The notes: a model not told the origin generated them from the sequence alone. DNA of 38,624 nt from Enterobacterales bacterium (GCA_015654925.1 JAATFX010000002.1:1-38624), one strand, 5' to 3'; positions 9,601 to 18,515 are shown, counted from the first letter of the stretch. Numbers and translations: made by a program.

Positions 9601-9623
9601 ATGCCCGCGCGGCGCGCGGGCAT
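9601..9623. repeat. Strong stem-loop in hisJ-hisQ intercistronic gap
   Basis: ATGCCCGCGC (9601-9610) and GCGCGGGCAT (9614-9623) form a perfect 10-bp stem with a 3-base loop, 16 bases after the hisJ stop on the minus-strand transcript. No T-run follows. In Salmonella the same gap carries a REP element that protects upstream mRNA; this hairpin is a plausible functional equivalent, by inference from position and stability. Confidence 0.75.
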
Positions 9624-9639
9624 ACACCACATAACAGGA

Positions 9640-10422
9640 TTAACCGCCGTACACATCGAAATCAAAATATTGCTTGGCAAATTTATCGTAGGTGCCGTCT
9701 TTGCGCATTTCGGCAAAGGCTTTATCCAGGGCGGCCTTCAGATCGGTTTCATCTTTACGCAGGCCCATGCCGGTGCCGACGCCAAAGAATTTATCGTCTT
9801 TCACCGCGGGGCCGGCAAAGACATAACCCTTGCCCGCGGGCTGTTTCAGGAAGCCTTCGCTGGCGGCCACTTCATCTTGGAACGCGGCGTCGACACGACC
9901 GGCGCCCAGATCCGCATAGATCAGGTCCTGGTTGGCATAAGCCACCACGTCGATGCCCTTCGGCTGCCACATGGCATTGGCATAAGCTTCCTGGGTTGAG
10001 CCCTGCAGCACGCCGACGCGTTTGCCTTTCAGCGATTCCAGGGTCGGGGTGATGTCGGTGCCGGCTTTGGCGATCAGGCGCGCATTGGCGGCATAGAGTT
10101 TGTCGGTGAAGGCGATTTCCTGCTCGCGTTTCTCGGTGATGGATAACGAAGAGATGATGGCGTCGATTTTCTTGGCTTTCAGCGAGGGGATCAGGGCATC
10201 GAAATCGCTTTCAACAAACGTACATTTGGCTTCAATGCGCTTGCAAAGTTCTTTGGCCAGGTCAATATCAAAGCCGACCAGCTGGCCGCTGGCATTTTTG
10301 GACTCAAAAGGAGCATAAGTGGGATCGGTGCCGATTTTAATATTTTTGGGTACCGCAGCGAACGCGCTGCCGGCAGCGGCCAGTGCAAATACCAGAGGAA
10401 GAACTTTAACCAGCTTTTTCAT
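9640..10422 (-). CDS. hisJ: Periplasmic histidine/lysine-arginine-ornithine binding protein
   Basis: Solute-binding protein (SBP family 3) that delivers basic amino acids to HisQMP. The 260-residue precursor has a cleavable signal peptide ([22 protein letters not shown], cleavage after AFA, about residue 22). The binding-site blocks [48 protein letters not shown] and [15 protein letters not shown] are intact. Some stretches read like E. coli HisJ ([17 protein letters not shown]) and others like ArgT ([39 protein letters not shown]). Only one binding protein precedes hisQ, while E. coli has argT and hisJ; this copy may serve both roles. It has a sigma-54-type promoter with upstream NtrC-like sites. 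Confidence 0.93.
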   Translation of the reverse strand: MKKLVKVLPLVFALAAAGSAFAAVPKNIKIGTDPTYAPFESKNASGQLVGFDIDLAKELCKRIEAKCTFVESDFDALIPSLKAKKIDAIISSLSITEKREQEIAFTDKLYAANARLIAKAGTDITPTLESLKGKRVGVLQGSTQEAYANAMWQPKGIDVVAYANQDLIYADLGAGRVDAAFQDEVAASEGFLKQPAGKGYVFAGPAVKDDKFFGVGTGMGLRKDETDLKAALDKAFAEMRKDGTYDKFAKQYFDFDVYGG

Positions 10423-10483
10423 ACATTACCCTCGGAATAATTTTTAGTTAGGCACACAAAGTGATGTTTTCAGCGGTATCAGT

Positions 10484-10499
10484 TGCACTTTTCATGCCA
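10484..10499 (-). promoter_or_regulatory. Sigma-54 promoter of hisJQMP
   Basis: The minus strand reads TGGCATGAAAAGTGCA, matching the sigma-54 consensus TGGCACG-N4-TTGCW with exact GG-to-GC spacing (10 bases between) and two substitutions (C to T at position 6, T to G at position 12). A start about 12 bases downstream gives a leader near 50 bases before the hisJ ATG at 10422. The Salmonella argT promoter of the same transport locus is known to use sigma-54 and NtrC. Confidence 0.75.
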
Positions 10500-10626
10500 T
10501 TTTAGCGGGTGGCGCCGGGTGTGTAACCCCGATGCCCCAATAAACCCCTCGCTGCACTCTTATGGCATGACGCAGAATCCAAACCGCTCCTTTACTGACC
10601 GGCGCCGCGATCGGCGGCCGGCCCTC

Positions 10627-10665
10627 TGCACCATTAGAAAACATAGCATGCTCACTATTGGTGCA
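10627..10665. promoter_or_regulatory. Paired NtrC-like enhancer sites upstream of hisJ
   Basis: The site at 10649-10665 reads TGCTCACTATTGGTGCA; against the NtrC palindrome TGCACYA-N3-TGGTGCA it has one perfect half (TGGTGCA) and TGC-x-C in the other at correct spacing. A second, weaker site at 10627-10643 has a perfect TGCACCA half. Their centres are about 22 bases apart (two helical turns) and roughly 160-185 bases upstream of the predicted sigma-54 start, the usual enhancer geometry. Confidence 0.65.
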
Positions 10666-10701
10666 TTGTTATTTCCCGGCACCATCAGGCAGCGCCGGCG
10701 C

Positions 10702-11271
10702 CTATTGGCCCTGCCAGCGCTCGAACAGGTCTTGCGGCAATTCGATATCGAACTGGTCCAATACGCGGTTGACCGTCTGGTCGATAATCTCCTGCAGACT
10801 GGTCGGACGGTGGTACAGGGCGGGTACCGGCGGCATGATCACCGCCCCCATTTCCGCGGCGGCGGTCATCAGCCGCAGATGGCCGAGATGAAGCGGCGTT
10901 TCCCGCACGCATAGCACCAGGGTGCGCCGCTCTTTTAACACCACGTCCGCCGCGCGTGCCAGCAGGCCGTCGCTATAGCTATTCACGATGGCGGACAGGG
11001 TTTTCATGGAACAAGGTAGGATAACCATGCCGGCGGTTTTAAAAGAACCGGAGCTGATGCTGGCGGCAATATCCCGGCTGTCATGCACCCGATCCGCCAA
11101 CGACTGGAGATCGCGGATGCTGTAATCGGTTTCCAGCGCCAGCGTCTGGCGCGCGGCGTTGCTCAGCACCAGGTGGGTTTCAATGCCTTCCACTCCCTGG
11201 AGCACCTGCAATAACCTGACGCCGTAGATAGCCCCGCTGGCACCGGTAATGCCCACTATCAGTCGTTTCAT
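10702..11271 (-). CDS. ubiX: Flavin prenyltransferase
   Basis: Makes prenylated FMN, the cofactor of the UbiD decarboxylase in ubiquinone synthesis. The 189-residue protein matches E. coli UbiX in length and has GITGASGAIYGVRLL at the FMN-binding N-terminus, the LPCSMKTLSAIVNS block, and the RETPLHLGHLRLM and PPVPALYHRP segments of the dimethylallyl-phosphate site. It lies downstream of purF but a terminator (11316-11351) separates them, so it probably has its own promoter in 11272-11315. The NtrC-like sites of hisJ begin about 37 bases beyond its stop. Confidence 0.96.
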   Translation of the reverse strand: MKRLIVGITGASGAIYGVRLLQVLQGVEGIETHLVLSNAARQTLALETDYSIRDLQSLADRVHDSRDIAASISSGSFKTAGMVILPCSMKTLSAIVNSYSDGLLARAADVVLKERRTLVLCVRETPLHLGHLRLMTAAAEMGAVIMPPVPALYHRPTSLQEIIDQTVNRVLDQFDIELPQDLFERWQGQ

Positions 11272-11315
11272 GTGTATCTCCCTGTGCCGGACAAAACGCG
11301 TTGTGGTAGCACATA

Positions 11316-11351
11316 TAATAAAAACACCCGGCGCGAATGACCGCCCGGGTG
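11316..11351 (-). terminator. Terminator of the purF transcript
   Basis: On the minus strand CACCCGG (11351-11345) pairs with CCGGGTG (11331-11325) around a 13-base loop and is followed by TTTTTATT. It lies 110 bases past the purF stop and upstream of ubiX, so it should end the accD/folC/dedD/cvpA/purF-direction transcript. Confidence 0.75.
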
Positions 11352-11460
11352 ATGGCTTCGACTACCGGTTTACCGCAGTGGCAGCCAGGTAGTATAGATG
11401 CGGAACGACGATAATACCGTTATGGCAACCACAATAGTGCCAATACCGGGTACCAAACCA

Positions 11461-12978
11461 TTACCCTTCGTTATACATTTCCAGGTTTTCCACCTCGGTT
11501 TGCATGCGCACCGCTTTAACATCGTCATTGCGCAGCGATTCGAGGTAATCCAGGTAACGCTGATCCACATCCTTGGTGACATAAATCCCGTTAAACACCG
11601 AGGACTCGAACTGCGCCACGTCCGGATTGTCTTCGCGCACCGCGTCTTCCAGATCGCTCAAGTCCTGGAAAATCAACGCATCGGCGCCAATCAGCTTGCG
11701 GATTTCGTCCACTTCGCGGCCGTGGGCAATCAGCTCGGTCGCGCTCGGCATATCTATGCCGTAGACGTTGGGAAAGCGGATTTCCGGCGCGGCGGACGCC
11801 AGGTAAACGTTGCGCGCGCCGGCTTCGCGGGCCATTTCGACAATTTGCTCGGACGTGGTGCCGCGCACGATGGAATCATCCACCAGCAATACGTTTTTGT
11901 CGCGGAACTCGGCGCGGTTGGCATTGAGTTTACGACGCACCGACTGGCGGCGGACCTGCTGCCCCGGCATGATAAAGGTACGGCCCACGTAGCGGTTTTT
12001 AACAAAACCCTGGCGATACGGCAAGTTCAGGATCCGGGCGATTTCCAAAGCGATATCGCAGGAGGTTTCCGGAATGGGAATGACCACGTCGATATCCAGA
12101 TCTTCCCATTCGCGGGCGATTTTCTCGCCCAGCTTTTGCCCCATGCGCACCCGGGCGCTATAAACGGAAATCTTATCGATAAACGAGTCGGGGCGCGCAA
12201 AATAGACATATTCGAACAGGCACGGATGGCTTTGCGGGTTTTCAGCGCATTGACGCGTGAACAATTGCCCTTTTTCGGTGATATACACCGCTTCGCCCGG
12301 CGCGACGTCGCGCAGGAATTCAAAACCGAGGGTATCGAGAGCCACGCTTTCGGACGCGACCATGTACTCATTGCGCCCGTCGGCCAGAGTGCGTTTGCCA
12401 ATCACCAGCGGACGGATGCCGTTGGCATCGCGAAAGGCAATCAGCCCATGGCCGATAATCATGCCGACCACGGCGTAGGCGCCGCGGATTTGCTGATGGG
12501 TAGCCGCCACCGCCGCGAAAATATCGTCGGCTTCCAGCGGATAATCCGGAAAACGATCCAGTTCGCTGGCGAGGATATTGAGCAGGATTTCCGAATCGGA
12601 CGTGGTATTGATATGGCGACGCCCTTTTTCAAATAATTTCTTGCGCAACTCGTGGGCATTGGTCAGATTGCCGTTGTGCGCCAGGGTGATGCCGAACGGG
12701 GAATTGACATAAAAGGGTTGAGCTTCGGAAGCACTGGAACTGCCGGCAGTGGGGTAGCGAACATGGCCGATGCCCATATTGCCCTGCAAGCGCTGCATAT
12801 GCCTGGCTTCAAATACATCCTTCACCAAACCATTGGCTTTGCGTAAACGAAAGCAATCCAATGCGTCAATGGTGACGATGCCTGCGGCATCCTGCCCACG
12901 GTGCTGTAACACCGTTAACGCGTCATAAATCGACTGGTTGACCGGCATAAAACCGGCGATACCGACAATACCGCACAT
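11461..12978 (-). CDS. purF: Amidophosphoribosyltransferase
   Basis: First committed step of purine synthesis: glutamine plus PRPP gives 5-phosphoribosylamine. The protein has 505 residues, as in E. coli. It begins MCGIVGIAG; Cys2 becomes the N-terminal nucleophile of the class-II glutaminase domain after Met removal. [20 protein letters not shown] and TSDSEILL complete the glutaminase site (residues 1 to about 235), and the C-terminal phosphoribosyltransferase domain has the PRPP loop [14 protein letters not shown]. It lies 32 bases after cvpA in the E. coli order cvpA-purF, behind a PurR box. Confidence 0.98.
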   Translation of the reverse strand: MCGIVGIAGFMPVNQSIYDALTVLQHRGQDAAGIVTIDALDCFRLRKANGLVKDVFEARHMQRLQGNMGIGHVRYPTAGSSSASEAQPFYVNSPFGITLAHNGNLTNAHELRKKLFEKGRRHINTTSDSEILLNILASELDRFPDYPLEADDIFAAVAATHQQIRGAYAVVGMIIGHGLIAFRDANGIRPLVIGKRTLADGRNEYMVASESVALDTLGFEFLRDVAPGEAVYITEKGQLFTRQCAENPQSHPCLFEYVYFARPDSFIDKISVYSARVRMGQKLGEKIAREWEDLDIDVVIPIPETSCDIALEIARILNLPYRQGFVKNRYVGRTFIMPGQQVRRQSVRRKLNANRAEFRDKNVLLVDDSIVRGTTSEQIVEMAREAGARNVYLASAAPEIRFPNVYGIDMPSATELIAHGREVDEIRKLIGADALIFQDLSDLEDAVREDNPDVAQFESSVFNGIYVTKDVDQRYLDYLESLRNDDVKAVRMQTEVENLEMYNEG

Positions 12979-13010
12979 GTGTCATTTCCTCATCAGCGTT
13001 ACCGCGGCGA

Positions 13011-13499
13011 TTAATGCCTCGGTAAGAAACTCGACGTGCTTTGCAGATAGTCAAAAAACCATCTGATAATACCGCTGAACTGCGGTATTAGCTGGGACTG
13101 TTGCCAGTCCGCACTCTGGGAGAATCCGGTGAAAGTATCCAGGAAAAATAGCATGGCCGAAACGACCAGTATGCCCCTGAGCGCGCCGAAGCAAACGCCT
13201 AACACCCGATCCGTACCGGATAAACCGGTCCGCTCCACCAGAGAGCCAATCACGTAATTGACGATCGCCCCGACTATCAGGGTCGCCACGAACAGCAGGG
13301 CAATCGCGATACCGTTACGAACCAGCTGGTCATCAAAGCGGGTAAAATAACCCGCGAGATAGATATAATAGTGGCTGGCGACGAAAAACGCACATCCCCA
13401 GGTTATTAATGATAACGCCTCACGGATAAACCCACGAATCAGACTTATCAGAGCAGAAAATACAATGATGCCAATAATGACGTAATCAACCCAGATCAT
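13011..13499 (-). CDS. cvpA: CvpA family inner-membrane protein
   Basis: Integral membrane protein of the CvpA/colicin V production family, 162 residues as in E. coli. Four hydrophobic segments are visible (about residues 5-22, 30-48, 63-87 and 100-120), and the family blocks MIWVDYVIIGIIVFSALISL, RGFIREALSL and GTDRVLGVCFGALRG are intact. Its molecular function is not settled; E. coli mutants are affected in colicin V export and in stress and bile tolerance. It is the first gene after a PurR-type operator and is co-transcribed with purF. Confidence 0.95.
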   Translation of the reverse strand: MIWVDYVIIGIIVFSALISLIRGFIREALSLITWGCAFFVASHYYIYLAGYFTRFDDQLVRNGIAIALLFVATLIVGAIVNYVIGSLVERTGLSGTDRVLGVCFGALRGILVVSAMLFFLDTFTGFSQSADWQQSQLIPQFSGIIRWFFDYLQSTSSFLPRH

Positions 13500-13557
13500 A
13501 CATGCATCCCTTGGTAATCCGCCCCGTCAGCTTGTTCGCGGCGAATTCTAACAGAAA

Positions 13558-13573
13558 ACGAAAACGTTTGCGC
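13558..13573 (-). promoter_or_regulatory. PurR operator upstream of cvpA-purF
   Basis: The minus strand reads GCGCAAACGTTTTCGT, differing at only the first base from the PUR box ACGCAAACGTTTTCGT. It lies 59 bases upstream of the cvpA ATG, the position expected for the E. coli cvpA-purF operator. PurR with hypoxanthine or guanine would repress purine synthesis here. Confidence 0.92.
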
Positions 13574-13605
13574 ACCGGAATTCCAGCCCAAAGATAAATA
13601 AATAA

Positions 13606-13631
13606 CGGCGATTAAAAAAAGCCAATCGCCG
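13606..13631. repeat. Hairpin between dedD and cvpA
   Basis: CGGCGATT (13606-13613) and AATCGCCG (13624-13631) form a perfect 8-bp stem. On the minus strand the loop is T-rich and the stem is followed by TTATTTATTTAT, so it may act as a leaky terminator or processing site in front of the PurR-controlled cvpA promoter. Confidence 0.5.
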
Positions 13632-13646
13632 CAAGAAGATAGAGCG

Positions 13647-13671
13647 CGGCGGCCTGCTGGCCGCCGTTTTT
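13647..13671 (+). terminator. Plus-strand terminator-like hairpin near the dedD 3' end
   Basis: CGGCGGCC (13647-13654), loop TGCT, GGCCGCCG (13659-13666), then TTTTT (13667-13671). The T-run is on the plus strand, opposite to the direction of every gene around it, so it would stop antisense transcription rather than the dedD message. Confidence 0.55.
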
Positions 13672-13689
13672 CCGCCGCCGCATCCCCCA

Positions 13690-14502
13690 TCAACGCGCCT
13701 TATAGGACCGCAACTGGCCGCTCAAGCCGCTGAGCTGATTCATTTCCGGCAGCGCGCTTTCCAATTTTTGCCGGGAGGCATCCGGACCGACGAAAATGCG
13801 GGTAATTTGCCCCGCCACCGGTTCGGCGGGCAGGGTATAGACCCGATAGCCCGACAGGCGCAGCTTGCCGACGATTTCCGTCACTTTGGCCGCATTTTTC
13901 AGCGCCCCCAGTTGCACTACCCAGGCTTGCCCCGCGGGGGGCGCCTCGGGTGCCGCCGCTGCGGGCTTGGGCGCTGCGACCGGTTTGGCCGGCGCTTCAG
14001 GTTTGATTTCGGCCGGTTCCTCCGGCGCGGTTACCGGCGCGGTTGTCGGCGGAAGGACCGGCTTAGGCGCCGGCTTGGCTACCGGTTTGACCGCGGGCGC
14101 GGGCTTAACCGGCACCGGTTTGGCCTGCTCCTGGCGCGGGGCCGGCGCGGCTTTCACCGGTTCGCGCCGGGCCGCCGGCGGGGTTTCTTTTACCGGCGGC
14201 GCCGTGGACTGGACGGCGGCATCCGTCCCCTGCGACGTGGCGTCCGCCTCATCGGCCGCGACTTTATCGGCCAGCTCCACCGCCGCCCCCGCCCCTTCCG
14301 GCGGCTGGCTGGGCAGCGATTGGCTGGCCTGCGGCGAGGCGTCCGCCTCATCGGCATCGCCGGGTTTAGGCACCAGGGGAATAGAGGCGAAGTCGTCCTG
14401 GTAGTGCTTTTTTTTACCATCCAGCAGGCCGGGTAAGACGATCACCCCAAGGGCCACGATAATAATGGTTCCCACCAAGCGGTTTTGAAACTTACTCGCC
14501 AC
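13690..14502 (-). CDS. dedD: Cell division SPOR-domain protein DedD
   Basis: Septal-ring protein anchored in the inner membrane, with a C-terminal SPOR domain that binds denuded peptidoglycan at the division site. One membrane helix is at about residues 8-26 (RLVGTIIIVALGVIVLPGLL), followed by a long Pro/Ala/Lys-rich periplasmic linker to about residue 190, then the SPOR domain (AWVVQLGALKNAAKV to the C-terminus). I chose the GTG at 14502: GGAG lies 7 bases upstream and the protein then begins MASKFQNRLVGTI like E. coli DedD; a GTG at 14508 is too close to that site. The 270 residues exceed E. coli (about 220) through a longer linker. It overlaps the folC 3' end. Confidence 0.94.
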   Translation of the reverse strand: MASKFQNRLVGTIIIVALGVIVLPGLLDGKKKHYQDDFASIPLVPKPGDADEADASPQASQSLPSQPPEGAGAAVELADKVAADEADATSQGTDAAVQSTAPPVKETPPAARREPVKAAPAPRQEQAKPVPVKPAPAVKPVAKPAPKPVLPPTTAPVTAPEEPAEIKPEAPAKPVAAPKPAAAAPEAPPAGQAWVVQLGALKNAAKVTEIVGKLRLSGYRVYTLPAEPVAGQITRIFVGPDASRQKLESALPEMNQLSGLSGQLRSYKAR

Positions 14503-15760
14503 GTTCACTCTCCGAGTTTACCAGCGCCATGACCGGGGCCACGGTATGAAACGAACCGAATACCAGCACGCAATCCTCTAACGCCGCGTCCGCTAATGCC
14601 TGACGCCAGGCGAGGCCCACATCGGCGAATTGCCGCGCGCCGTCAAGATGTGCCGCCAGCTGCGCCGCGGTAGCCGCACGCGGCCCGTCCAGGCTGGCGC
14701 AATACCATTCATCCACCAGGGCGCGCAGGCAGTCCAGGGTACCGGCGATATCTTTATCCGCCAGCATACCCACCACCGCCCGCACTTTCCCGCCGATGGC
14801 CAGCGCTCCCAGCCGTTTAGCCAGGTAGCCGGCGGCATGGGGATTATGGGCCACGTCCAGGATACGCAGCGGCCGCTGGCCGATAATCTGGAAGCGGCCG
14901 GGCAATGCGGCCTCGGCCAGGCCTTGCCGGATGGCCCGCTCGGACACCGGCAGCGGCCATTGTCTCAGCGCGGCGAGGGCGGTGGCGGCGTTAGCCAGCG
15001 GGATCGACGGCAGCGGCAGATCCTCCAGGGACAGCCCAGCATCCCGCCAGCACCAGGTATCGCCGTTTTGGATGAACGACCAGTCGCGATCGCGGCAGTA
15101 AAGCTGCGCGCCGAGCTGTTCGGCGTAGCGATCGATGGAGGCCGGGCGGTCCGGCTCGCCGACCACCGCCGGTTTACCGGCCCGGAGTATCCCGGCCTTT
15201 TCCCGGCCGATGCTGTCGCGATCCGGCCCCAGCAGTTCGGTATGATCGAGTGCGATGCTGGTAATCACGGACACATCGGCGTCGACGATATTGGTGGCGT
15301 CCAGCCGCCCGCCCAGGCCGACCTCAAGAATAACCACATCCAGCGCCGCCTGTTTAAACAGCCAAAAGGCCGCCAGCGTGCCGAACTCGAAGTAACTCAG
15401 GGAGATGGCGCCGCGCCCGCTTTCAATGGCCGCCATGGCTTCGCTATGGCGTTCCGGCGCCAACTCGCCCCCCTGGATGCGCACCCGTTCGGTATAGCGC
15501 AGCAGATGGGGGGAACTATAGACGCCGACCTTCAGCCCTTCGGCCAGCAATACCGATTCCAGCAGGCGGCAGGTAGTGCCTTTGCCGTTGGTGCCGGCCA
15601 CCGTGATGACCCGCGGCGCGGGGCGTAACAATTGCAGGTTGGCCGCCGCCTGGCCTACCCGCTCCAGGCCCAGGTCGATGGTTTTGGCGTGCAGGCGCTC
15701 AAGATAATAAAGCCACGCGGCCAGTGGCGATGTGGCTTGAGGAGTAAGAAGATTTTCCAT
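14492..15760 (-). CDS. folC: Dihydrofolate synthase / folylpolyglutamate synthase
   Basis: Adds glutamate to dihydropteroate and then to folates (ATP-dependent Mur-ligase-type enzyme), in the cytoplasm. The 422 residues match E. coli FolC. The P-loop VAGTNGKGTTCRLLE, the omega-loop SPHLLRYTERVRIQG, EVGLGGRLDATN, DHTELLG, the HNPHAAGYLAKRL segment and the C-terminal VFGSFHTVAPVM are present. The start ATG at 15760 gives a family-typical N-terminus. It precedes dedD with overlapping ends and follows accD by 109 bases, the conserved accD-folC-dedD order. Confidence 0.97.
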   Translation of the reverse strand: MENLLTPQATSPLAAWLYYLERLHAKTIDLGLERVGQAAANLQLLRPAPRVITVAGTNGKGTTCRLLESVLLAEGLKVGVYSSPHLLRYTERVRIQGGELAPERHSEAMAAIESGRGAISLSYFEFGTLAAFWLFKQAALDVVILEVGLGGRLDATNIVDADVSVITSIALDHTELLGPDRDSIGREKAGILRAGKPAVVGEPDRPASIDRYAEQLGAQLYCRDRDWSFIQNGDTWCWRDAGLSLEDLPLPSIPLANAATALAALRQWPLPVSERAIRQGLAEAALPGRFQIIGQRPLRILDVAHNPHAAGYLAKRLGALAIGGKVRAVVGMLADKDIAGTLDCLRALVDEWYCASLDGPRAATAAQLAAHLDGARQFADVGLAWRQALADAALEDCVLVFGSFHTVAPVMALVNSESERGE

Positions 15761-15869
15761 ACGTCCCGTTTATTGACTATGCATTAACAACGATGGCATC
15801 AGCCATGCTGATTACCCGGCTCCGCCGCGCAGCCGGCGCCCTCGGCGGCATATCCCGGCGGCGGCTGCC

Positions 15870-16790
15870 TTAAATCTCGTCCTGCCGCTCTTCCGGCACG
15901 ATTTCCGGCCGCGGCTCATGGGAATGCGACGCTTCGGGCTGCGGCCGGTTAGTCAGTTTAGCCAGCAGGCTGGCGAGTTTAAGACGCATTTCGGGACGGC
16001 GCACAATCATATCGATCGCCCCTTTCTCCAGCAAAAATTCGCTGCGCTGGAAGCCGGCGGGCAGTTTTTCCCGCACCGTTTGCTCGATGACCCGCGGCCC
16101 GGCAAAACCGATCAACGCCTTGGGTTCGGCCACGTTAAGGTCGCCCAACATGGCCAGGCTGGCCGACACGCCGCCCATGGTAGGGTCGGTCAGCACCGAG
16201 ATATAGGGTAAACGGCGCGCCCGCAGTTTTGCCAGGGCGGCGCTGGTTTTCGCCATCTGCATCAGCGACAGCAGCGCTTCCTGCATGCGGGCGCCGCCGC
16301 TGGCGGAGAAGCAGACCAGCGGACATTCGTCTTCCAGGGCCTGCTCGACGGCGCGCACGAAACGGGCGCCGACCACCGAGGACATGGACCCGCCGATAAA
16401 GGCGAATTCAAACGAGGCCACCACTACCGGCATATCGTATAACGTGCCTTTCATCACCACCAGGGCATCTTTTTCATCGGTGGCTTTCTGGGCCGCCGCC
16501 AGGCGATCCTTATATTTTTTGGAATCCTTGAACTTCAGGATATCCCTTGGTTCCAGCTCGCTGCCCAGTTCCACTTCGCTGCCTTTATCCAAAAAGGCGT
16601 GCAGGCGGGCGCGGGCGGTCATGCGCATATGATGATCGCATTTTGGGCAGACTTCCAGATTGCGCTCAAGCTCGGCCCGGTAAAGTACCTGCCCGCAGCT
16701 ATCACATTTGGTCCAGACGCCTTCCGGGATATTGGCCCTGCGCGCCGGGGTGGCAGTGCTCTTATTGAGAATTCGTTCAATCCAGCTCAT
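15870..16790 (-). CDS. accD: Acetyl-CoA carboxylase carboxyltransferase subunit beta
   Basis: Beta subunit of the carboxyltransferase that moves CO2 from biotin-BCCP to acetyl-CoA, the first step of fatty acid synthesis; it partners AccA, encoded elsewhere. The N-terminal zinc ribbon has Cys29, Cys32, Cys48 and Cys51 (CDSC...CPKC). The crotonase-fold catalytic domain shows [25 protein letters not shown] and [11 protein letters not shown]. The 306 residues match the E. coli protein (304). The 212-base upstream gap 16791-17002 probably holds its promoter and the end of the dedA transcript. Confidence 0.97.
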   Translation of the reverse strand: MSWIERILNKSTATPARRANIPEGVWTKCDSCGQVLYRAELERNLEVCPKCDHHMRMTARARLHAFLDKGSEVELGSELEPRDILKFKDSKKYKDRLAAAQKATDEKDALVVMKGTLYDMPVVVASFEFAFIGGSMSSVVGARFVRAVEQALEDECPLVCFSASGGARMQEALLSLMQMAKTSAALAKLRARRLPYISVLTDPTMGGVSASLAMLGDLNVAEPKALIGFAGPRVIEQTVREKLPAGFQRSEFLLEKGAIDMIVRRPEMRLKLASLLAKLTNRPQPEASHSHEPRPEIVPEERQDEI

Positions 16791-17002
16791 CGATAACCTT
16801 TCTGTTTGAACCTGGCAAGCGCCAGTCCGCTATTCATGCTTGAACCATTTCGCCGGGCGCACGGTGCCCGCCGTCTTCCTGATATGAAGAGAATGGTCTC
16901 TAAAAATGTTGCCCATTAAACCATAACCGCCAACGAGTTGGGATAGAAAACTCTGCTTACCGCTCACAATTCGTCCATTTCCGCCGCCGTTTGGTCGGCC
17001 AT

Positions 17003-17653
17003 TCATCTGCGGGCGGCGCGCCTGTGGCGCCAGACTTCAATTACCCCCGGCAGAATCGACAGCACGATAATGGCCACAATCAGCAATTTCAGGTTTTCCT
17101 GTACCACCGGCAAATCCCCGAACAGGTAGCCCGCATAGGTAAAAAGCGCCACCCACAGCACGCCGCCGCTAATGTTGAACAGGGCGAAATGCCGGTAAGA
17201 CATATGGCCCATGCCGGCCACAAAGGGAGCGAAGGTCCTGACTATCGGCACAAAACGAGCCAGGATAATCGTTTTTCCCCCGTGACGCGCATAAAACTGG
17301 TGGGTTTTATCCAGGTAGCTGCGGCGGAAAATTCTGGAGTCGGGATTACTGAACAACTTTTCGCCGAACAGCCGCCCGATGGTGTAATTGACCGCATCCC
17401 CCAGAATGGCCGCCAGCGCCATCAGCAACGCCATCGTATGTACATCAAGATTGTTTGACGGCAATGCCGCCAGCGCGCCCGCCACGAACAGCAGCGAATC
17501 GCCCGGTAAAAACGGCGTAACCACCAGCCCGGTTTCGCAAAACAAAATCAAAAACAAAATGGCATAAATCCAGATGCCATATTGCGCCACCAACTCCGCT
17601 AAATGAACGTCAATATGTAAAATAAAATCAATGATAAATCTGATAAATTCCAT
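17003..17653 (-). CDS. dedA: DedA family inner-membrane protein
   Basis: Integral membrane protein of the DedA/SNARE-associated superfamily, whose members include undecaprenyl-phosphate and phospholipid flippases; the role of E. coli DedA itself is redundant with paralogues. The start chosen is the ATG at 17653, giving 216 residues (E. coli 219) and [18 protein letters not shown]; a longer in-frame start adds 29 unrelated residues overlapping the truA end. The conserved acid in [21 protein letters not shown] and the arginine-bearing [16 protein letters not shown] are present, with several hydrophobic helices. It lies 40 bases downstream of truA. Confidence 0.96.
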   Translation of the reverse strand: MEFIRFIIDFILHIDVHLAELVAQYGIWIYAILFLILFCETGLVVTPFLPGDSLLFVAGALAALPSNNLDVHTMALLMALAAILGDAVNYTIGRLFGEKLFSNPDSRIFRRSYLDKTHQFYARHGGKTIILARFVPIVRTFAPFVAGMGHMSYRHFALFNISGGVLWVALFTYAGYLFGDLPVVQENLKLLIVAIIVLSILPGVIEVWRHRRAARR

Positions 17654-17693
17654 GTTCAGAATCCCGGCAGCGCAATAGATAGTGTTACAACCA

Positions 17694-18515
17694 TTAATCC
17701 AAAAGGAATAACGGTCCCATGGGAGGAAGCGGCAGAGCAAACTGGTCGGGATAATCCACCGCGACCAGGTATAATCCTTCCGCCCTGGCGGTCGCCGCAG
17801 CCAGGCTGCGATCCCGGGCTTCCAGTACGTCGGCGATCCAGGCTTCCGGCCGGTTCCCGCATCCTACTTCCATCAGGCTGCCGACAATATTACGCACCAT
17901 ATGATGCAAAAAAGCGTTGGCTTTGATATCCACCACCAGATAAGGGCCGTGGCGCGCGACCGTCAGGTGCTTGATATTGCGCCAGGGAGAATGGGACTGG
18001 CAATGCAGGGCGCGAAACGACGTGAAGTCATGTTCTCCCAGCAAATACTCTCCCGCGCGCATCATCTTGTCCGCATCCAGTTGATGATAAAAATGCGTCA
18101 CTCCCCGGGATAATATAGCCGGTCGGTAGGGGTGATTATAGATAATATAGCGATATCGGCGCGCCAAGGCGCTGAAGCGCGCGTGAAAATCCGGCGCCAC
18201 GCCGCAGGCCCAGCGCACCGCGACGTCCGCCGGCAGGTTGGCGTTGACGCCCAGGGTCCAGGCGGCGGCCTCGCGTACCGCGCGGGTTTCGAAATGCACC
18301 ACCTGGCCGGTGGCGTGCACGCCGGCGTCGGTACGCCCGGCGCACAGCACGGAAACCGGCTCATTGGCTACTTTGGATAAGGCCTGTTCCAGGCAAGCCT
18401 GGACGCTGCTGACTTCCGACTGCCGCTGCCAGCCGTAAAACCGGCTGCCGTCGTATTCGATTCCCAACGCAATTTTAATCGTTGGCGGTTCACTTCCGGA
18501 GACTTCCCGCGACAT
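17694..18515 (-). CDS. truA: tRNA pseudouridine(38-40) synthase
   Basis: Converts uridines 38, 39 and 40 of the tRNA anticodon stem-loop to pseudouridine. The catalytic aspartate is Asp63 in [17 protein letters not shown]; other family blocks are [31 protein letters not shown] and [13 protein letters not shown]. The protein is 273 residues, near the E. coli 270, with a slightly longer N-terminus. Its ATG overlaps the usg stop (TAATG), so the genes are translationally coupled in the order usg-truA-dedA. Confidence 0.97.
   Translation of the reverse strand: MSREVSGSEPPTIKIALGIEYDGSRFYGWQRQSEVSSVQACLEQALSKVANEPVSVLCAGRTDAGVHATGQVVHFETRAVREAAAWTLGVNANLPADVAVRWACGVAPDFHARFSALARRYRYIIYNHPYRPAILSRGVTHFYHQLDADKMMRAGEYLLGEHDFTSFRALHCQSHSPWRNIKHLTVARHGPYLVVDIKANAFLHHMVRNIVGSLMEVGCGNRPEAWIADVLEARDRSLAAATARAEGLYLVAVDYPDQFALPLPPMGPLFLLD

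Noticed and set aside
10492..10570. 9-bp inverted repeat TCATGCCAT/ATGGCATGA as an independent element
   Set aside because: One arm lies within the sigma-54 promoter and the arms are 61 bases apart; the promoter explanation is more specific.
11398..12636. 412-codon plus-strand open frame opposite purF
   Set aside because: It is antisense to an intact, unmistakable purF and has no recognisable protein pattern; long antisense frames are common at this base composition.
13496..13693. Minus-strand open frame covering the dedD-cvpA gap
   Set aside because: It covers the PurR box and two hairpins, and its sequence resembles no protein; it is regulatory DNA read as codons.
15870..16790. Minus-strand accD reading as a methylmalonyl or propionyl carboxyltransferase
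   Set aside because: The N-terminal zinc ribbon and neighbouring folC-dedD order identify the acetyl-CoA carboxylase beta subunit.
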